From the NCBI RefSeq assembly GCF_004118975.1, contig NZ_CP035376.1:248001-312000 (forward strand): DNA of 64,000 bases, given 5' to 3'. Shown here piece after piece: positions 36,639 to 44,582 of this stretch. Both the position numbers and the translations under genes were made by a program. The DNA is from Luteimonas sp. YGD11-2 (GTDB lineage: Bacteria; Pseudomonadota; Gammaproteobacteria; Xanthomonadales; Xanthomonadaceae). The notes below the pieces were generated by a model. That model searched no databases. It saw only the letters and a program-made list of their open reading frames with translations, and was not told where the DNA came from. Numbering within the stretch: the first letter of the stretch is position 1; each line of letters starts with the position of its first letter.

Positions 36639-37361
36639 GTGAGCAGGTCACGGGCTACCCCGGTCCTCGGCTGGGTGTTCGCGCTGGTGCTGATCGCGCT
36701 GTTCTGCATGCTCGGCAGCTGGCAGCTGGGGCGGCAGGACGCCAAGCAGGCGATGCTGGACTCCGCCGCGCAGGCGCTGTCGTCGCGCGCGCCGCAGGCG
36801 CTGGATGCCGCCGCGGACCCGCAGCGCAGCCGTGAGCACGAATGGGCCGCGGGCACCGGGCGCTTCGCCGATACCCCGGCGGTGCTGCTCGACAACCAGC
36901 AGCGCGGCGGGCGCCCGGGACTGCGCGTGTATCGCGCGTTCCTGCCCGAGCACGGGCGTGCACCGGTGCTGGTCGACCTCGGCTGGCTGCCGGTGCCGCC
37001 GGACCGCACCATCCCCACCATCGACCCTGCGCCCGACTGGTCGCACGTGGAGGGCCTGCTGGCGCCACCGCCCGCCGCGGGCCTGGTGGCACCGGCGATC
37101 CAGCCGCAGGCCGACGGCAGCCTGCTGGTGATGGCGCTGGACCCGGCGACGATCGCCGACGTACTCGGCCTGCCCACGCTGGCGGCACGCGTGCTGCGTG
37201 CCGACCCGACGCTCGAAGGCGGCTATCCGCGCGACCTCGAGCTGCTCGTCAACACCCTCCCGCCCGAACGCCACCTCGGTTACGCGGTGCAGTGGTTCGG
37301 CCTGGCCCTGGCGGTGCTGGTGACCGCACTGCTGCTGACCTTCCGCAGGAAATCCCGATGA
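36639..37361 (+). CDS. SURF1 family cytochrome oxidase biogenesis protein
   Basis: SURF1 (Shy1) helps insert heme a into subunit I. The 240-residue protein has an N-terminal helix (GWVFALVLIALFCMLGSWQLGRQDAKQ), a periplasmic domain with YRAFLPEHGRAPVLVDLGWL, and a C-terminal helix beginning YAVQWFGLALAVLVTALLL. Both hallmarks, the first-helix WQLxR and the late YAVQWF, are present. The GTG at 36639 is chosen for GGAG at 36629-36632, six bases upstream. Its stop overlaps the start of the SCO-like gene (ATGA). Confidence 0.9.
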   Translation: MSRSRATPVLGWVFALVLIALFCMLGSWQLGRQDAKQAMLDSAAQALSSRAPQALDAAADPQRSREHEWAAGTGRFADTPAVLLDNQQRGGRPGLRVYRAFLPEHGRAPVLVDLGWLPVPPDRTIPTIDPAPDWSHVEGLLAPPPAAGLVAPAIQPQADGSLLVMALDPATIADVLGLPTLAARVLRADPTLEGGYPRDLELLVNTLPPERHLGYAVQWFGLALAVLVTALLLTFRRKSR

Positions 37362-37930
37362 ATCCCACTCCCGTGTCGCGCGGGCAGCGCAACCGCAACC
37401 GCGCGCTGCTGATCGTGGTCGTCGTGATATTTCTCGGCAGCGCGCTGGTGGCGGGTGCGTTGCGCTTCGCCGGCTGGCAGCCGCAGGGCATGCGCAACCA
37501 TGGCGAGTTGCTGCAGCCGCCCGGCGACCTGCGCGCGGTCGCACTGGCCACCGCCGATGGCAGGCCGTACGAGTGGCAGCCGGTGGAGCGCACCTGGCGG
37601 ATCGCGGTGGCACCGCCGCCGCACTGCGTCGCCGAGTGCGTGCGCCTGTCCGGCGATCTCGACAAGGTCTGGCAGCTGTTCGGGCGCGAGGCCGACCGCG
37701 TCCACATCCTGTGGATGGGCGAGCCACCCCCTGCGGCCCCGCGTTCGCGCGCGCTGCATGTGCTGGCCGAGGACGATGCATTCCGCGCCGGCCTCGCGCG
37801 CAACGAGGACCCGGCCGGGGTGCCGGTCTATGTGATCGATCCGAACGGGTTCGTCATACTGCGCTACGCTCCCGGGTTCGATGCGGGGCACCTGCGTACC
37901 GACATGGCACGCCTGCTCAAGCTGAAGTAG
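37358..37930 (+). CDS. SCO1-like thioredoxin-fold protein, probable copper chaperone
   Basis: The 190-residue protein has one N-terminal helix (ALLIVVVVIFLGSALVAGAL) and a periplasmic domain resembling the SCO/thioredoxin fold. C90-VAE-C94 is the CxxxC copper motif in the usual place, VYVIDPNGFVILRYAPGF is the typical late strand pair, and a candidate third ligand is the His of GFDAGHLRTD. SCO proteins load copper into CuA of subunit II. Sequence otherwise diverges from classical Sco1, so I rate it SCO-like. It overlaps surf1 and is 31 bp before ctaA, in the oxidase assembly set. Confidence 0.75.
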   Translation: MNPTPVSRGQRNRNRALLIVVVVIFLGSALVAGALRFAGWQPQGMRNHGELLQPPGDLRAVALATADGRPYEWQPVERTWRIAVAPPPHCVAECVRLSGDLDKVWQLFGREADRVHILWMGEPPPAAPRSRALHVLAEDDAFRAGLARNEDPAGVPVYVIDPNGFVILRYAPGFDAGHLRTDMARLLKLK

Positions 37931-37961
37931 CCCGCGGCCGCATGCCCGGCACCCCGGACCG

Positions 37962-39236
37962 ATGACGACCCACGACCCGATGACTCCTTCCACAGGCTCC
38001 GCGCCCACACCTCCGCCGTCCCGGCCGGCGCGTCCGGCCGCGTCGAAGCCGAGCCTGCACCGGCACTTCCACCGCATCGCCTGGTTCGCAGTGGCGCTGA
38101 CGCTGGTGGTGGTGGTGTTCGGTGCGTTCGTGCGCCTGTCCGACGCCGGCCTGAGCTGCCCGGACTGGCCGACCTGCTATGGCCGCGCGGCGTGGCCGAA
38201 GGCGCCCGAGGAAGTCGCGGGGCACGCGGCCACCGACATCCGCCCGCTGGAAACCCACAAGGCCTGGCGCGAGCAGGTGCACCGCCATATCGCCGCGATC
38301 CTTGGCGTGCTGGTGCTGGTGATGGCGCTGCTGGCCGCACGGCGTCGGCCGCATGGCGTCGCCCAGGTGCTCGGCGCGTCCGCGCTGGTGGCCGCGGCGA
38401 TCCCGGCCTACATGTACGGGCACATCGGCGCCGCGTTCGCCCTGGCCGGTGCCGGCGAGGCGATCCTGCTGCTGGCGGCACTGCGCTGGAGCAATGTCGA
38501 TCTCGCGCGCGCTGCGGTGCTCACGCTTGCGGTGATCATCTTCCAGGCGCTGCTCGGCAAATGGACGGTCACCCTGCTGCTCAAGCCCGTGATCGTGATG
38601 GGCCACCTGCTCGGCGGCCTGCTGACGTTCTCGCTGCTGACCTGGATGGCGTGGCGTGCGACGCACCTGCCCATCCGCCTGGCCGGCGCGCACGCCCTGC
38701 GGGTACTGCTGTGGGTGGCACTGGCGGTGCTGGGGCTGCAGATCGCGCTGGGCGGATGGGTGAGCGCCAACTACGCGGCGCTCGCCTGCGGTGGCGGCGG
38801 CTGGACCACCGACAGCGCCCACTACATCGATTTCCCGAAGTGCGTGGGCCAATGGTGGCCGCCTGCGGATTTCCGCGAGGGCTTCGTGCTGTGGCGTGGC
38901 ATCGGCGTCGACTACGAGGGCGGCATCCTCGACGGCGGCGCGCGCATCGCGATCCAGATGGCGCACCGCCTGTTCGCGATCGTCGCCTTCGTGGCGCTGA
39001 TCGCCGCCGCGGTGCGGCTGCTGCGCCTGCCCGGCCTGCGCGGCTGGGGCACGCTGCTGGCGCTGCTGACGGTGGCGCAGGTACTGCTGGGCATCCTCAA
39101 CGTCAAGCTGGCGCTGCCGCTGCCGGTGGCGGTGATGCACAACGCCGGCGCGGCGCTGCTGCTGTTCGTGCTGGTGTCGCTGCTGGCGCGGGTGCGCGAC
39201 GTGGGCGCGGGCGCCACGCGCGTGGCGGTGGACTGA
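37962..39236 (+). CDS. ctaA: heme A synthase CtaA (COX15)
   Basis: CtaA oxidises the C8 methyl of heme O to make heme A. The 424-residue membrane protein has about eight helices. It carries the first-helix block [21 protein letters not shown], the His ligand regions in [17 protein letters not shown], and later in [25 protein letters not shown] and [11 protein letters not shown] Cys pair (ACGGGGW and KCVGQWW) in the periplasmic loop fits the family's conserved disulfide. A Pro/Ala-rich N-terminal tail of about 30 residues precedes the first helix. ctaB follows one base later. Confidence 0.95.
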   Translation: MTTHDPMTPSTGSAPTPPPSRPARPAASKPSLHRHFHRIAWFAVALTLVVVVFGAFVRLSDAGLSCPDWPTCYGRAAWPKAPEEVAGHAATDIRPLETHKAWREQVHRHIAAILGVLVLVMALLAARRRPHGVAQVLGASALVAAAIPAYMYGHIGAAFALAGAGEAILLLAALRWSNVDLARAAVLTLAVIIFQALLGKWTVTLLLKPVIVMGHLLGGLLTFSLLTWMAWRATHLPIRLAGAHALRVLLWVALAVLGLQIALGGWVSANYAALACGGGGWTTDSAHYIDFPKCVGQWWPPADFREGFVLWRGIGVDYEGGILDGGARIAIQMAHRLFAIVAFVALIAAAVRLLRLPGLRGWGTLLALLTVAQVLLGILNVKLALPLPVAVMHNAGAALLLFVLVSLLARVRDVGAGATRVAVD

Positions 39237-39237
39237 C

Positions 39238-40146
39238 ATGGCGGTGGCGTTCGGCCAGTACTGGGAGCTGACCAAGCCGCGCGTGGTGGCGCTGCTGGTG
39301 TTCACCGCGCTGGTGGGCATGTTCCTGGCCGTGCCGGGCCTGCCGCCGCTGCGCGAAAGCCTGTTCGGGCTGCTGGGCATCTGGCTGGCGGCCTCCTCGG
39401 CGGCGGCGATCAACCACCTGATCGACCAGCGCATCGACCGCATCATGGCGCGCACCGCCCACCGGCCGCTGCCCAGCGGCACCCTGCGTCCGGTGCAGGT
39501 GCTGCTGTTCGCGATCGCGCTGGGCGTGGCCTCGATGCTGATCCTGGTGCTGCTGGTCAACACGCTGACCGCGGTGCTCACCTTCTTCGCGCTGATCGGT
39601 TACGCGATCATCTACACCGGCTTCCTCAAGCGCGCGACCCCGCAGAACATCGTCATTGGCGGGCTTGCCGGTGCGGCGCCGCCGGCGCTGGGCTGGGCGG
39701 CCATCAGCGGCACGCTGGATCCCCACGCGCTGCTGCTGGTGCTGATCATCTTCGTGTGGACGCCGCCGCACTTCTGGGCGCTGGCGATCTTCCGCCGCGA
39801 GGACTACGCACGCGCGCTGATCCCGATGTTGCCGGTGACCCACGGCGTGACCTACACGCGCTGGCAGATCCTGTTCTACACGGTGCTGCTGCTGGTGGCG
39901 ACGGTGCTGCCCTGGGCGACCGGCATGAGCGGGCTGTTCTATCTCGGCGGTGCGCTGGTGCTGGGCGTGGTGTTCCTCTGGTACGCCTGGAAGCTGCTGG
40001 ATCCGCCCGATGAATTCTTCGCGATGCGGGTCTTCAACTACTCCATCGTCTACCTGATGGCGCTGTTCGCCTTCCTGCTGGTCGACCACTGGCTGCAGCC
40101 GTGGCTGGCGCCGTCACCGCTGATCGGGTTCGAGCGGATCGGCTGA
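39238..40146 (+). CDS. ctaB: protoheme IX farnesyltransferase (heme O synthase)
   Basis: This enzyme adds a farnesyl chain to heme B to give heme O, the substrate of CtaA. The 302-residue protein has about nine helices and the UbiA-family motif [20 protein letters not shown] with the Asp pairs for Mg-diphosphate. [17 protein letters not shown] near the N-terminus and [16 protein letters not shown] are typical of CtaB/CyoE. It follows ctaA by one base and closes the oxidase operon. Its stop is one base from the stop of the convergent immunity gene. Confidence 0.96.
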   Translation: MAVAFGQYWELTKPRVVALLVFTALVGMFLAVPGLPPLRESLFGLLGIWLAASSAAAINHLIDQRIDRIMARTAHRPLPSGTLRPVQVLLFAIALGVASMLILVLLVNTLTAVLTFFALIGYAIIYTGFLKRATPQNIVIGGLAGAAPPALGWAAISGTLDPHALLLVLIIFVWTPPHFWALAIFRREDYARALIPMLPVTHGVTYTRWQILFYTVLLLVATVLPWATGMSGLFYLGGALVLGVVFLWYAWKLLDPPDEFFAMRVFNYSIVYLMALFAFLLVDHWLQPWLAPSPLIGFERIG

Positions 40147-40147
40147 T

Positions 40148-40525
40148 TCACTCCGGCCGCGCACGCTCCGCAACCGCGTCGAGCGTGTCCGGGCGGATCT
40201 CCCACCGGGTGGGCGCGTCGTAATCGAAGTCGACGGTGATACGTCCGGTGTCACGGCGGATCCTCACCACACAGGCGTTCCACGGCGCCTTGCCGGACAC
40301 CTGGGTGCCGGCACGCAGCGCGTCGATCTGTTCACCCAGCTGCGCGGTTGCCTCGGGGGTGGCTGCCTCCGGCGCAGCGCCGTCGCGGTAGCGGAAGCCC
40401 GCGAGCGTCCGGCGCTCCCCGGCATGGACCACGATCAGCGCATAGCCGTCCCACGGCGCGGTGTCGACATTGCGATCGGTCGCGACCAGCCGGCCGATCT
40501 CCATGATGCGGGCGTTGTTGTCCAT
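40148..40525 (-). CDS. YezG/DUF600-like immunity protein
   Basis: The 125-residue protein resembles the YezG family of nuclease immunity proteins in overall plan: an N-terminal EIGRLVATDRN helix, a middle strand region GYALIVVHAGERR, and the C-terminal block APWNACVVRIRRDTGRITVDFDYD, which matches the family's W-x(n)-G-x-hydrophobic-DYDY end. It is cytosolic with no signal. It lies 12 bp downstream of a putative nuclease with the EssD/YeeF-type domain, the known partner of YezG. It would protect the cell by binding the toxin. The family assignment is by eye and should be checked by profile. Confidence 0.65.
   Translation of the reverse strand: MDNNARIMEIGRLVATDRNVDTAPWDGYALIVVHAGERRTLAGFRYRDGAAPEAATPEATAQLGEQIDALRAGTQVSGKAPWNACVVRIRRDTGRITVDFDYDAPTRWEIRPDTLDAVAERARPE
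40481..40502. repeat. 22-bp direct repeat, copy 1 (start of immunity gene)
   Basis: The 22-bp repeat, which begins CGCGACCAGCCGG, is identical to the copy at 40550-40571. It encodes residues 9-15 (EIGRLVA) of the immunity protein on the minus strand. The distance between copies is 69 bp. Confidence 0.85.
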
Positions 40526-40537
40526 CGACCGAGGATA

Positions 40538-41791
40538 TCAGGCGATATCCGCGACCAGCCGGCCGATCTCCGCACGCGACAGGCTGTCGAACACCTGGCC
40601 CGCGGCGTTCTCGAACACCGTGGTGGACGGGTCGTACACCACCTTGCCGCTGTCCGGATCGGTGACCGAATACTCGACCACCACCTGGTCCGGGCGCAGC
40701 GCGCCGGCCGGTGCGAGTTCCACGCGGATGTCGACATCCATGCCGGCATCGAGCCAGTCGGCCCATTCCTGTTCCAGGCGCGCATAGGCGCCGGTGTTGA
40801 AGTTGCCGTTCTGCGGGAACATGTTCACCGCGCCGTGCCCGTGCACGAAGCGGTAGGCGAAGATGTGACCGGTGTGCTCGCTGCGGTCGAGGCCGTTGTC
40901 GACGCGGAAGCCCGACTGTGCGCGGTTCTCCACGCTGTCGGTGTCGCGCATGCTGCCGCTGCCGGGCAGCCAGGTCAGCGTGCCCTCGGCCTGCAAGGGC
41001 CGGCCCTGGTCGTCGAAGGTCCAGGTGACGTCGTTGACCTCGCCGCTGGCGACGTCGCTGACCAGTGCGTTGATGCTGCCGGACGAAACGGTTTCGGCGA
41101 CGCCGACGGTGCCGTCGGGCAGCGTGCCCGAGACCAGCAGGTGGTTGAGCGCCGCGCGCTGGTCGGGATGGCCGGGGTCGCGCTGCACCAGCGTGTGCAC
41201 GCTGAAGTCCTCGCGGTCGAGCACCGGCGAGCCCGGGCCATGGGCGGTCGGTGCATCGAACACGCTGGCCGGTCCCGACATCACCCGCAGTTCCGCCTCC
41301 GGGCGCGCCCTGGTTTCGGTGGTCTTGACCATCACCAGGCGCACGTCGTCGATCGAGTCGACGCCATTGGCATCGGCGAGTGCGTGGAAGGTCGCCTCGA
41401 ACGGCGTACCGGCATGGTCGCCACCGGCCAGTTCGACGCGGGTGCCGGGCGGCCAGGTGCCGGGATCGAGCGGGTTGATCGCCTGCATCGCGGCCGGGGT
41501 CGCGGCATTGCGCGGCATGTCGGCCCGGTAGTGCACGCGCACCGGTGCCTCCTGCTGCCCGGCCACCGCCACCGATACCTCCGTGCTCGCTTCCCAGCGG
41601 CTGCGCTGGCCGGCGCTGGTCTCGTTGGAGATGCGGGTGGATGCCGGATCGTGTTCGAACCCGACATCGTGACCCTGCGCGGCCAGCACGTCCGCGCCGA
41701 AGCGGCCGGCCGGCGGCTGCAGCCTGGCGGCCTGGCCCGATAGCCAATCAGGCAGCGATGGCCCCGGAAGGCGCGAAGCATCGATGGTCAT
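40538..41791 (-). CDS. putative DNA/RNA non-specific nuclease toxin (EssD/YeeF-type C-terminal domain)
   Basis: The 417-residue protein has no signal peptide or membrane segment. Residues 1-280 match nothing I recognise. Residues 285-345 look like the Endonuclease_NS_2 domain: RSEHTGHIFAYRFVHGHGA with the catalytic-type H309, then NMFPQNGNFNTGAYARLEQEW with the Asn metal ligands, like the G-H-L-I-A...N-L-x-P-Q-x-x-x-x-N pattern of EssD/YeeF toxins. The last residues duplicate the immunity N-terminus. No type VI, VII or CDI delivery gene is in the window. GTG at 41833 is an alternative start. Nuclease identity is inferred from motif plus the immunity-like neighbour. Confidence 0.7.
   Translation of the reverse strand: MTIDASRLPGPSLPDWLSGQAARLQPPAGRFGADVLAAQGHDVGFEHDPASTRISNETSAGQRSRWEASTEVSVAVAGQQEAPVRVHYRADMPRNAATPAAMQAINPLDPGTWPPGTRVELAGGDHAGTPFEATFHALADANGVDSIDDVRLVMVKTTETRARPEAELRVMSGPASVFDAPTAHGPGSPVLDREDFSVHTLVQRDPGHPDQRAALNHLLVSGTLPDGTVGVAETVSSGSINALVSDVASGEVNDVTWTFDDQGRPLQAEGTLTWLPGSGSMRDTDSVENRAQSGFRVDNGLDRSEHTGHIFAYRFVHGHGAVNMFPQNGNFNTGAYARLEQEWADWLDAGMDVDIRVELAPAGALRPDQVVVEYSVTDPDSGKVVYDPSTTVFENAAGQVFDSLSRAEIGRLVADIA
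40550..40571. repeat. 22-bp direct repeat, copy 2 (end of nuclease gene)
   Basis: This copy encodes residues 408-414 (EIGRLVA) at the extreme C-terminus of the nuclease. The shared peptide sits naturally in the immunity family's first helix, which suggests that the toxin's last codons came from a former immunity gene. Confidence 0.85.
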
Positions 41792-41957
41792 GCGGCAAAG
41801 CCCGTGGGCGGCGCCCGTGCGCCGGCTTCGCACAGCCTAGCCAGTCGGCCATCCGCCCGACATTGGGGGGCACCCGAGGTGCCGGCGGCTGGTTGACATA
41901 CGGCTCACGGCGGCGGCCGGAGACTCGATGTCCCTTCGCGGCACACCCGGAGCACCC

Positions 41958-42914
41958 ATGGCCAGACCGATCTGGAGCGGCACCCTGTCGTTCGGGCTGC
42001 TCAACATCCCCGTCTCGCTGATGGCCGGCGAGCGCAAGACCGACCTGTCGTTCCGCATGCTCGATTCGCGCAACAACGCGCGCGTGCGCTACGAGCGCGT
42101 CAATGCCGACACCGGTGAGGAGGTGCCGTGGAAGGACATCGTCAAGGCCTACGAATACGACAAGGACAGCTACGTGGTGCTGGAGCCGGAGGACATCCAG
42201 GCGGCGGCTCCGGAAAGCCGCGATTCGATCGATGTCGACACCTTCGTCGAGGCCTGCGACATCAGCCCGCAGTACTTCGAGAAGCCCTATGTGCTGGTGC
42301 CGGCGAAGAAGGCCGAGAAGGGCTATGTGCTGCTGCGCGAGGCGCTGACGCGCACCGGCAAGGCCGGCATCGCGCGGGTGGTGATCCGCACCCGCGAGCA
42401 CCTGTGCGCGGTGATGCCGCGCGGCGAGGCCCTGCTGCTGATCATGATGCGGTTCCCGCAGGAGCTGGTGGACATCGGTGAGTACAGCCTGCCCGAGGCC
42501 GATGCCAAGGGCTTCCGCATCACCGAGAAGGAGCAGGCGTTCTCCGAGCAGCTGATCGAAACCATGGCCGCGCCCTGGGACCCCAGCCAGTACACCGACG
42601 ATTTCCGCGAGCGCCTGCAGCTGGCGATCCGCAAGCGCATGGAGGCCAACGGCGTGGTCGAGAAGCACGAGGATGCCGATTCCCCGGTGGGCGAGCATGC
42701 CGCCACCAACGTGGTCGACTTCATGGAACTGCTGCAGCAGAGCATCGACCGCAACCGGCGCACGCCCGCGCGCAAGGCGGCGCCCTCCAAGGCACCGGCG
42801 AAGAAAGCCGCGGCCGAGCCGGCGCCGAAGAAGGCCGCGCGCAAGGCCGCTGCGAAGAAGGCCGCCGCGAAGAAGGCGCCGGCGAAGAAGTCGGCCGCGC
42901 GCAAGCGGGCCTGA
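41958..42914 (+). CDS. ku: Ku protein for non-homologous end joining
   Basis: Bacterial Ku binds DNA double-strand ends as a homodimer and recruits LigD. The 318-residue protein begins MARPIWSGTLSFGLLNIPVS, the standard Ku start, and has YVLVPAKKAEKGYVLLREAL and ARVVIRTREHLCAVMPRG from the core ring. Residues 265-318 are a Lys/Ala/Pro-rich tail (KKAAAKKAPAKK type), a common bacterial Ku extension that aids DNA binding and threading. GGAG at 41949-41952 precedes the ATG. The LigD-type polymerase gene starts three bases after its stop. Confidence 0.95.
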   Translation: MARPIWSGTLSFGLLNIPVSLMAGERKTDLSFRMLDSRNNARVRYERVNADTGEEVPWKDIVKAYEYDKDSYVVLEPEDIQAAAPESRDSIDVDTFVEACDISPQYFEKPYVLVPAKKAEKGYVLLREALTRTGKAGIARVVIRTREHLCAVMPRGEALLLIMMRFPQELVDIGEYSLPEADAKGFRITEKEQAFSEQLIETMAAPWDPSQYTDDFRERLQLAIRKRMEANGVVEKHEDADSPVGEHAATNVVDFMELLQQSIDRNRRTPARKAAPSKAPAKKAAAEPAPKKAARKAAAKKAAAKKAPAKKSAARKRA

Positions 42915-42917
42915 CCG

Positions 42918-43829
42918 GTGGCTGCCCGTGGCAAGGCCGACCGCGACGAGGCCGCTGCATCACCGCGGCTGACCAGCCCGGATCGCGTGGTCTATCCGCG
43001 TGCGGGCATCACCAAGCGCGAGGTTGCCGACTACTACCGCGCGGTGGCCGATCGCGTGCTCGCGGACGTCGGTGGACGCCCGCTGTCGCTGCTGCGTTGC
43101 CCCGGTGGGGTGGGCGGCCAGTGTTTCTTCCAGAAGCACCACGCCCGCGCGCTGGGCGGTGCGGTCCGCGCGATCCCGCTGCGCGAGAAGGATGGCGACG
43201 AGGCCTGCTATGTCGCCATCGACAGCGTCGAGGGCCTGCTCGAGCTGGTGCAGATGAACACCCTCGAGCTGCACCCGTGGGGCAGCCTCGGCAATGACCT
43301 CGAGCACCCGGACCGTCTGGTGTTCGATCTCGATCCCGGTCCCGGCGTCGACTGGAAGGCGGTGACCGCCGCCGCGCGAGACGTGCGCAGGCGGCTGGCC
43401 GACATGGGCCTGCAGGGCTTCGCGCGGCTGTCCGGCGGCAAGGGCGTGCACGTGGTGGTGCCGATCCGCCCGGGTCCGTCCTGGGACGAGGCGCGTGGCT
43501 TCTGCGAGGCACTGGCCGATACGATGGCGCAGCAGCGCCCGGACCGTTACGTCGCCACCGCCAGCAAGGCCAAGCGCGACGGCGTGATCTTCATCGACTG
43601 GCTGCGCAACGCCCGCGGGCAGACCAGCGTGTCGAGCTGGTCATTGCGTGCGCGCGAAAGCGCCGGTGTGGCGATGCCGGTGCGCTGGGAGGAACTCGGC
43701 CGCGTGGGGGCCGGCGACGCCTACGACCTCCGCCGCGCGCTGCGGCGTGCATCGGCGTTGCGCGGCGAGGAATGGCCGGGCTGGCAGGACGCCTGCGACC
43801 AGGCGTTGCCGGACGCAACAGTCGACTGA
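42918..43829 (+). CDS. ligD: stand-alone LigD polymerase domain protein
   Basis: The 303-residue protein is a primase-type (AEP) polymerase of the LigD PolDom family, which fills in ends during joining. The metal-binding DLDPGPG at about residues 138-144, the SGGKGVHVVVPI block, and HPWGSLGNDLEHPDRLVFDL before it are clear. Full LigD has phosphoesterase and ATP-dependent ligase domains as well; neither is here, and no ligase gene follows. The joining ligase must be encoded elsewhere or be LigA. The GTG start, three bases after ku, indicates one transcript. Confidence 0.88.
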   Translation: MAARGKADRDEAAASPRLTSPDRVVYPRAGITKREVADYYRAVADRVLADVGGRPLSLLRCPGGVGGQCFFQKHHARALGGAVRAIPLREKDGDEACYVAIDSVEGLLELVQMNTLELHPWGSLGNDLEHPDRLVFDLDPGPGVDWKAVTAAARDVRRRLADMGLQGFARLSGGKGVHVVVPIRPGPSWDEARGFCEALADTMAQQRPDRYVATASKAKRDGVIFIDWLRNARGQTSVSSWSLRARESAGVAMPVRWEELGRVGAGDAYDLRRALRRASALRGEEWPGWQDACDQALPDATVD

Positions 43830-43833
43830 GGGC

Positions 43834-44385
43834 TCAGCGCTGCAGCGGCCCGGCCATGCGTGCCAGGGTGCCATCGCGCCACCACATCTGGTGCAGCGCC
43901 ACCATCAGCACGTGGCCGGCGATCAGCGCGCACAGCGTCCAGGCCAGCACGCCGTGCGACAGGTTGGCCGGCGCCAGCATCCATTCGATCTTCTGGCCGG
44001 TGGCCGGGAACAGCGGGATGCCGAACGGCGCGAAGCCGCGTCCGGAACCGGCCTCGCGCAGCAGCGCCACCGCCGGCACGTACGCCATCAACGCGTACAG
44101 CACGGCGTGGCCCGCGGTGGCGCCACGGCCGATCAGCGTGCGCGGATGCGGCGGGCGCCGCGCCCATTGCGACAGCCCCCATGCACCACGCACCAGCACC
44201 AGCAGCATCAGCACGGTGCCGACGGGTTTGTGGCTGCCGACCATGAACGCGGTCAACGGATGCCGGCCGACGATGTTCTTCACCGCCATGCTGGCGAACT
44301 GCCACAGCAGCAACGCCGCCATCGACCAGTGCAGCAGGCGCGAGACCAGGCCATAGCGGAGCGGGGAGTCGAGCCAGCGGGACAT
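43834..44385 (-). CDS. cytochrome b561 family protein
   Basis: The 183-residue membrane protein has four helices and the di-heme cytochrome b561 pattern: LVSRLLHWSMAALLLWQF with the first heme His, VGSHKPVGTVLMLLVLVRGAW with the second, and NLSHGVLAWTLCALIAGHVLMVALHQ with the paired His residues of the last helices. Bacterial members move electrons between quinol and soluble acceptors or remove superoxide at the membrane. It is convergent with the LigD-type gene, with four bases between stops, and monocistronic. The 197 bp to dnaG contain no gene. Confidence 0.88.
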   Translation of the reverse strand: MSRWLDSPLRYGLVSRLLHWSMAALLLWQFASMAVKNIVGRHPLTAFMVGSHKPVGTVLMLLVLVRGAWGLSQWARRPPHPRTLIGRGATAGHAVLYALMAYVPAVALLREAGSGRGFAPFGIPLFPATGQKIEWMLAPANLSHGVLAWTLCALIAGHVLMVALHQMWWRDGTLARMAGPLQR

Positions 44386-44582
44386 GCGGATTCCTGTGGT
44401 GCGCGCGCGGGACGCGGCGTTGATGACGGAGTCATGCGGCCGCGCAGTTCAGCGTGCCGGCGCAGGCATGTCAAACATGGCTGGCGGCCACCGGCCGCAC
44501 CGCCACCGGCCAATCGCGCGACCTGCCGGTCGCGAAGCGGACGATGCCGCCACCGTGACCGCATGCCGACACGGCAGGGCTG

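Noticed and set aside
42775..42905. Repetitive AAGAAGGC/GCCGCG sequence at the end of ku
   Set aside because: This encodes the Lys/Ala-rich tail common in bacterial Ku and is not an independent repeat element.
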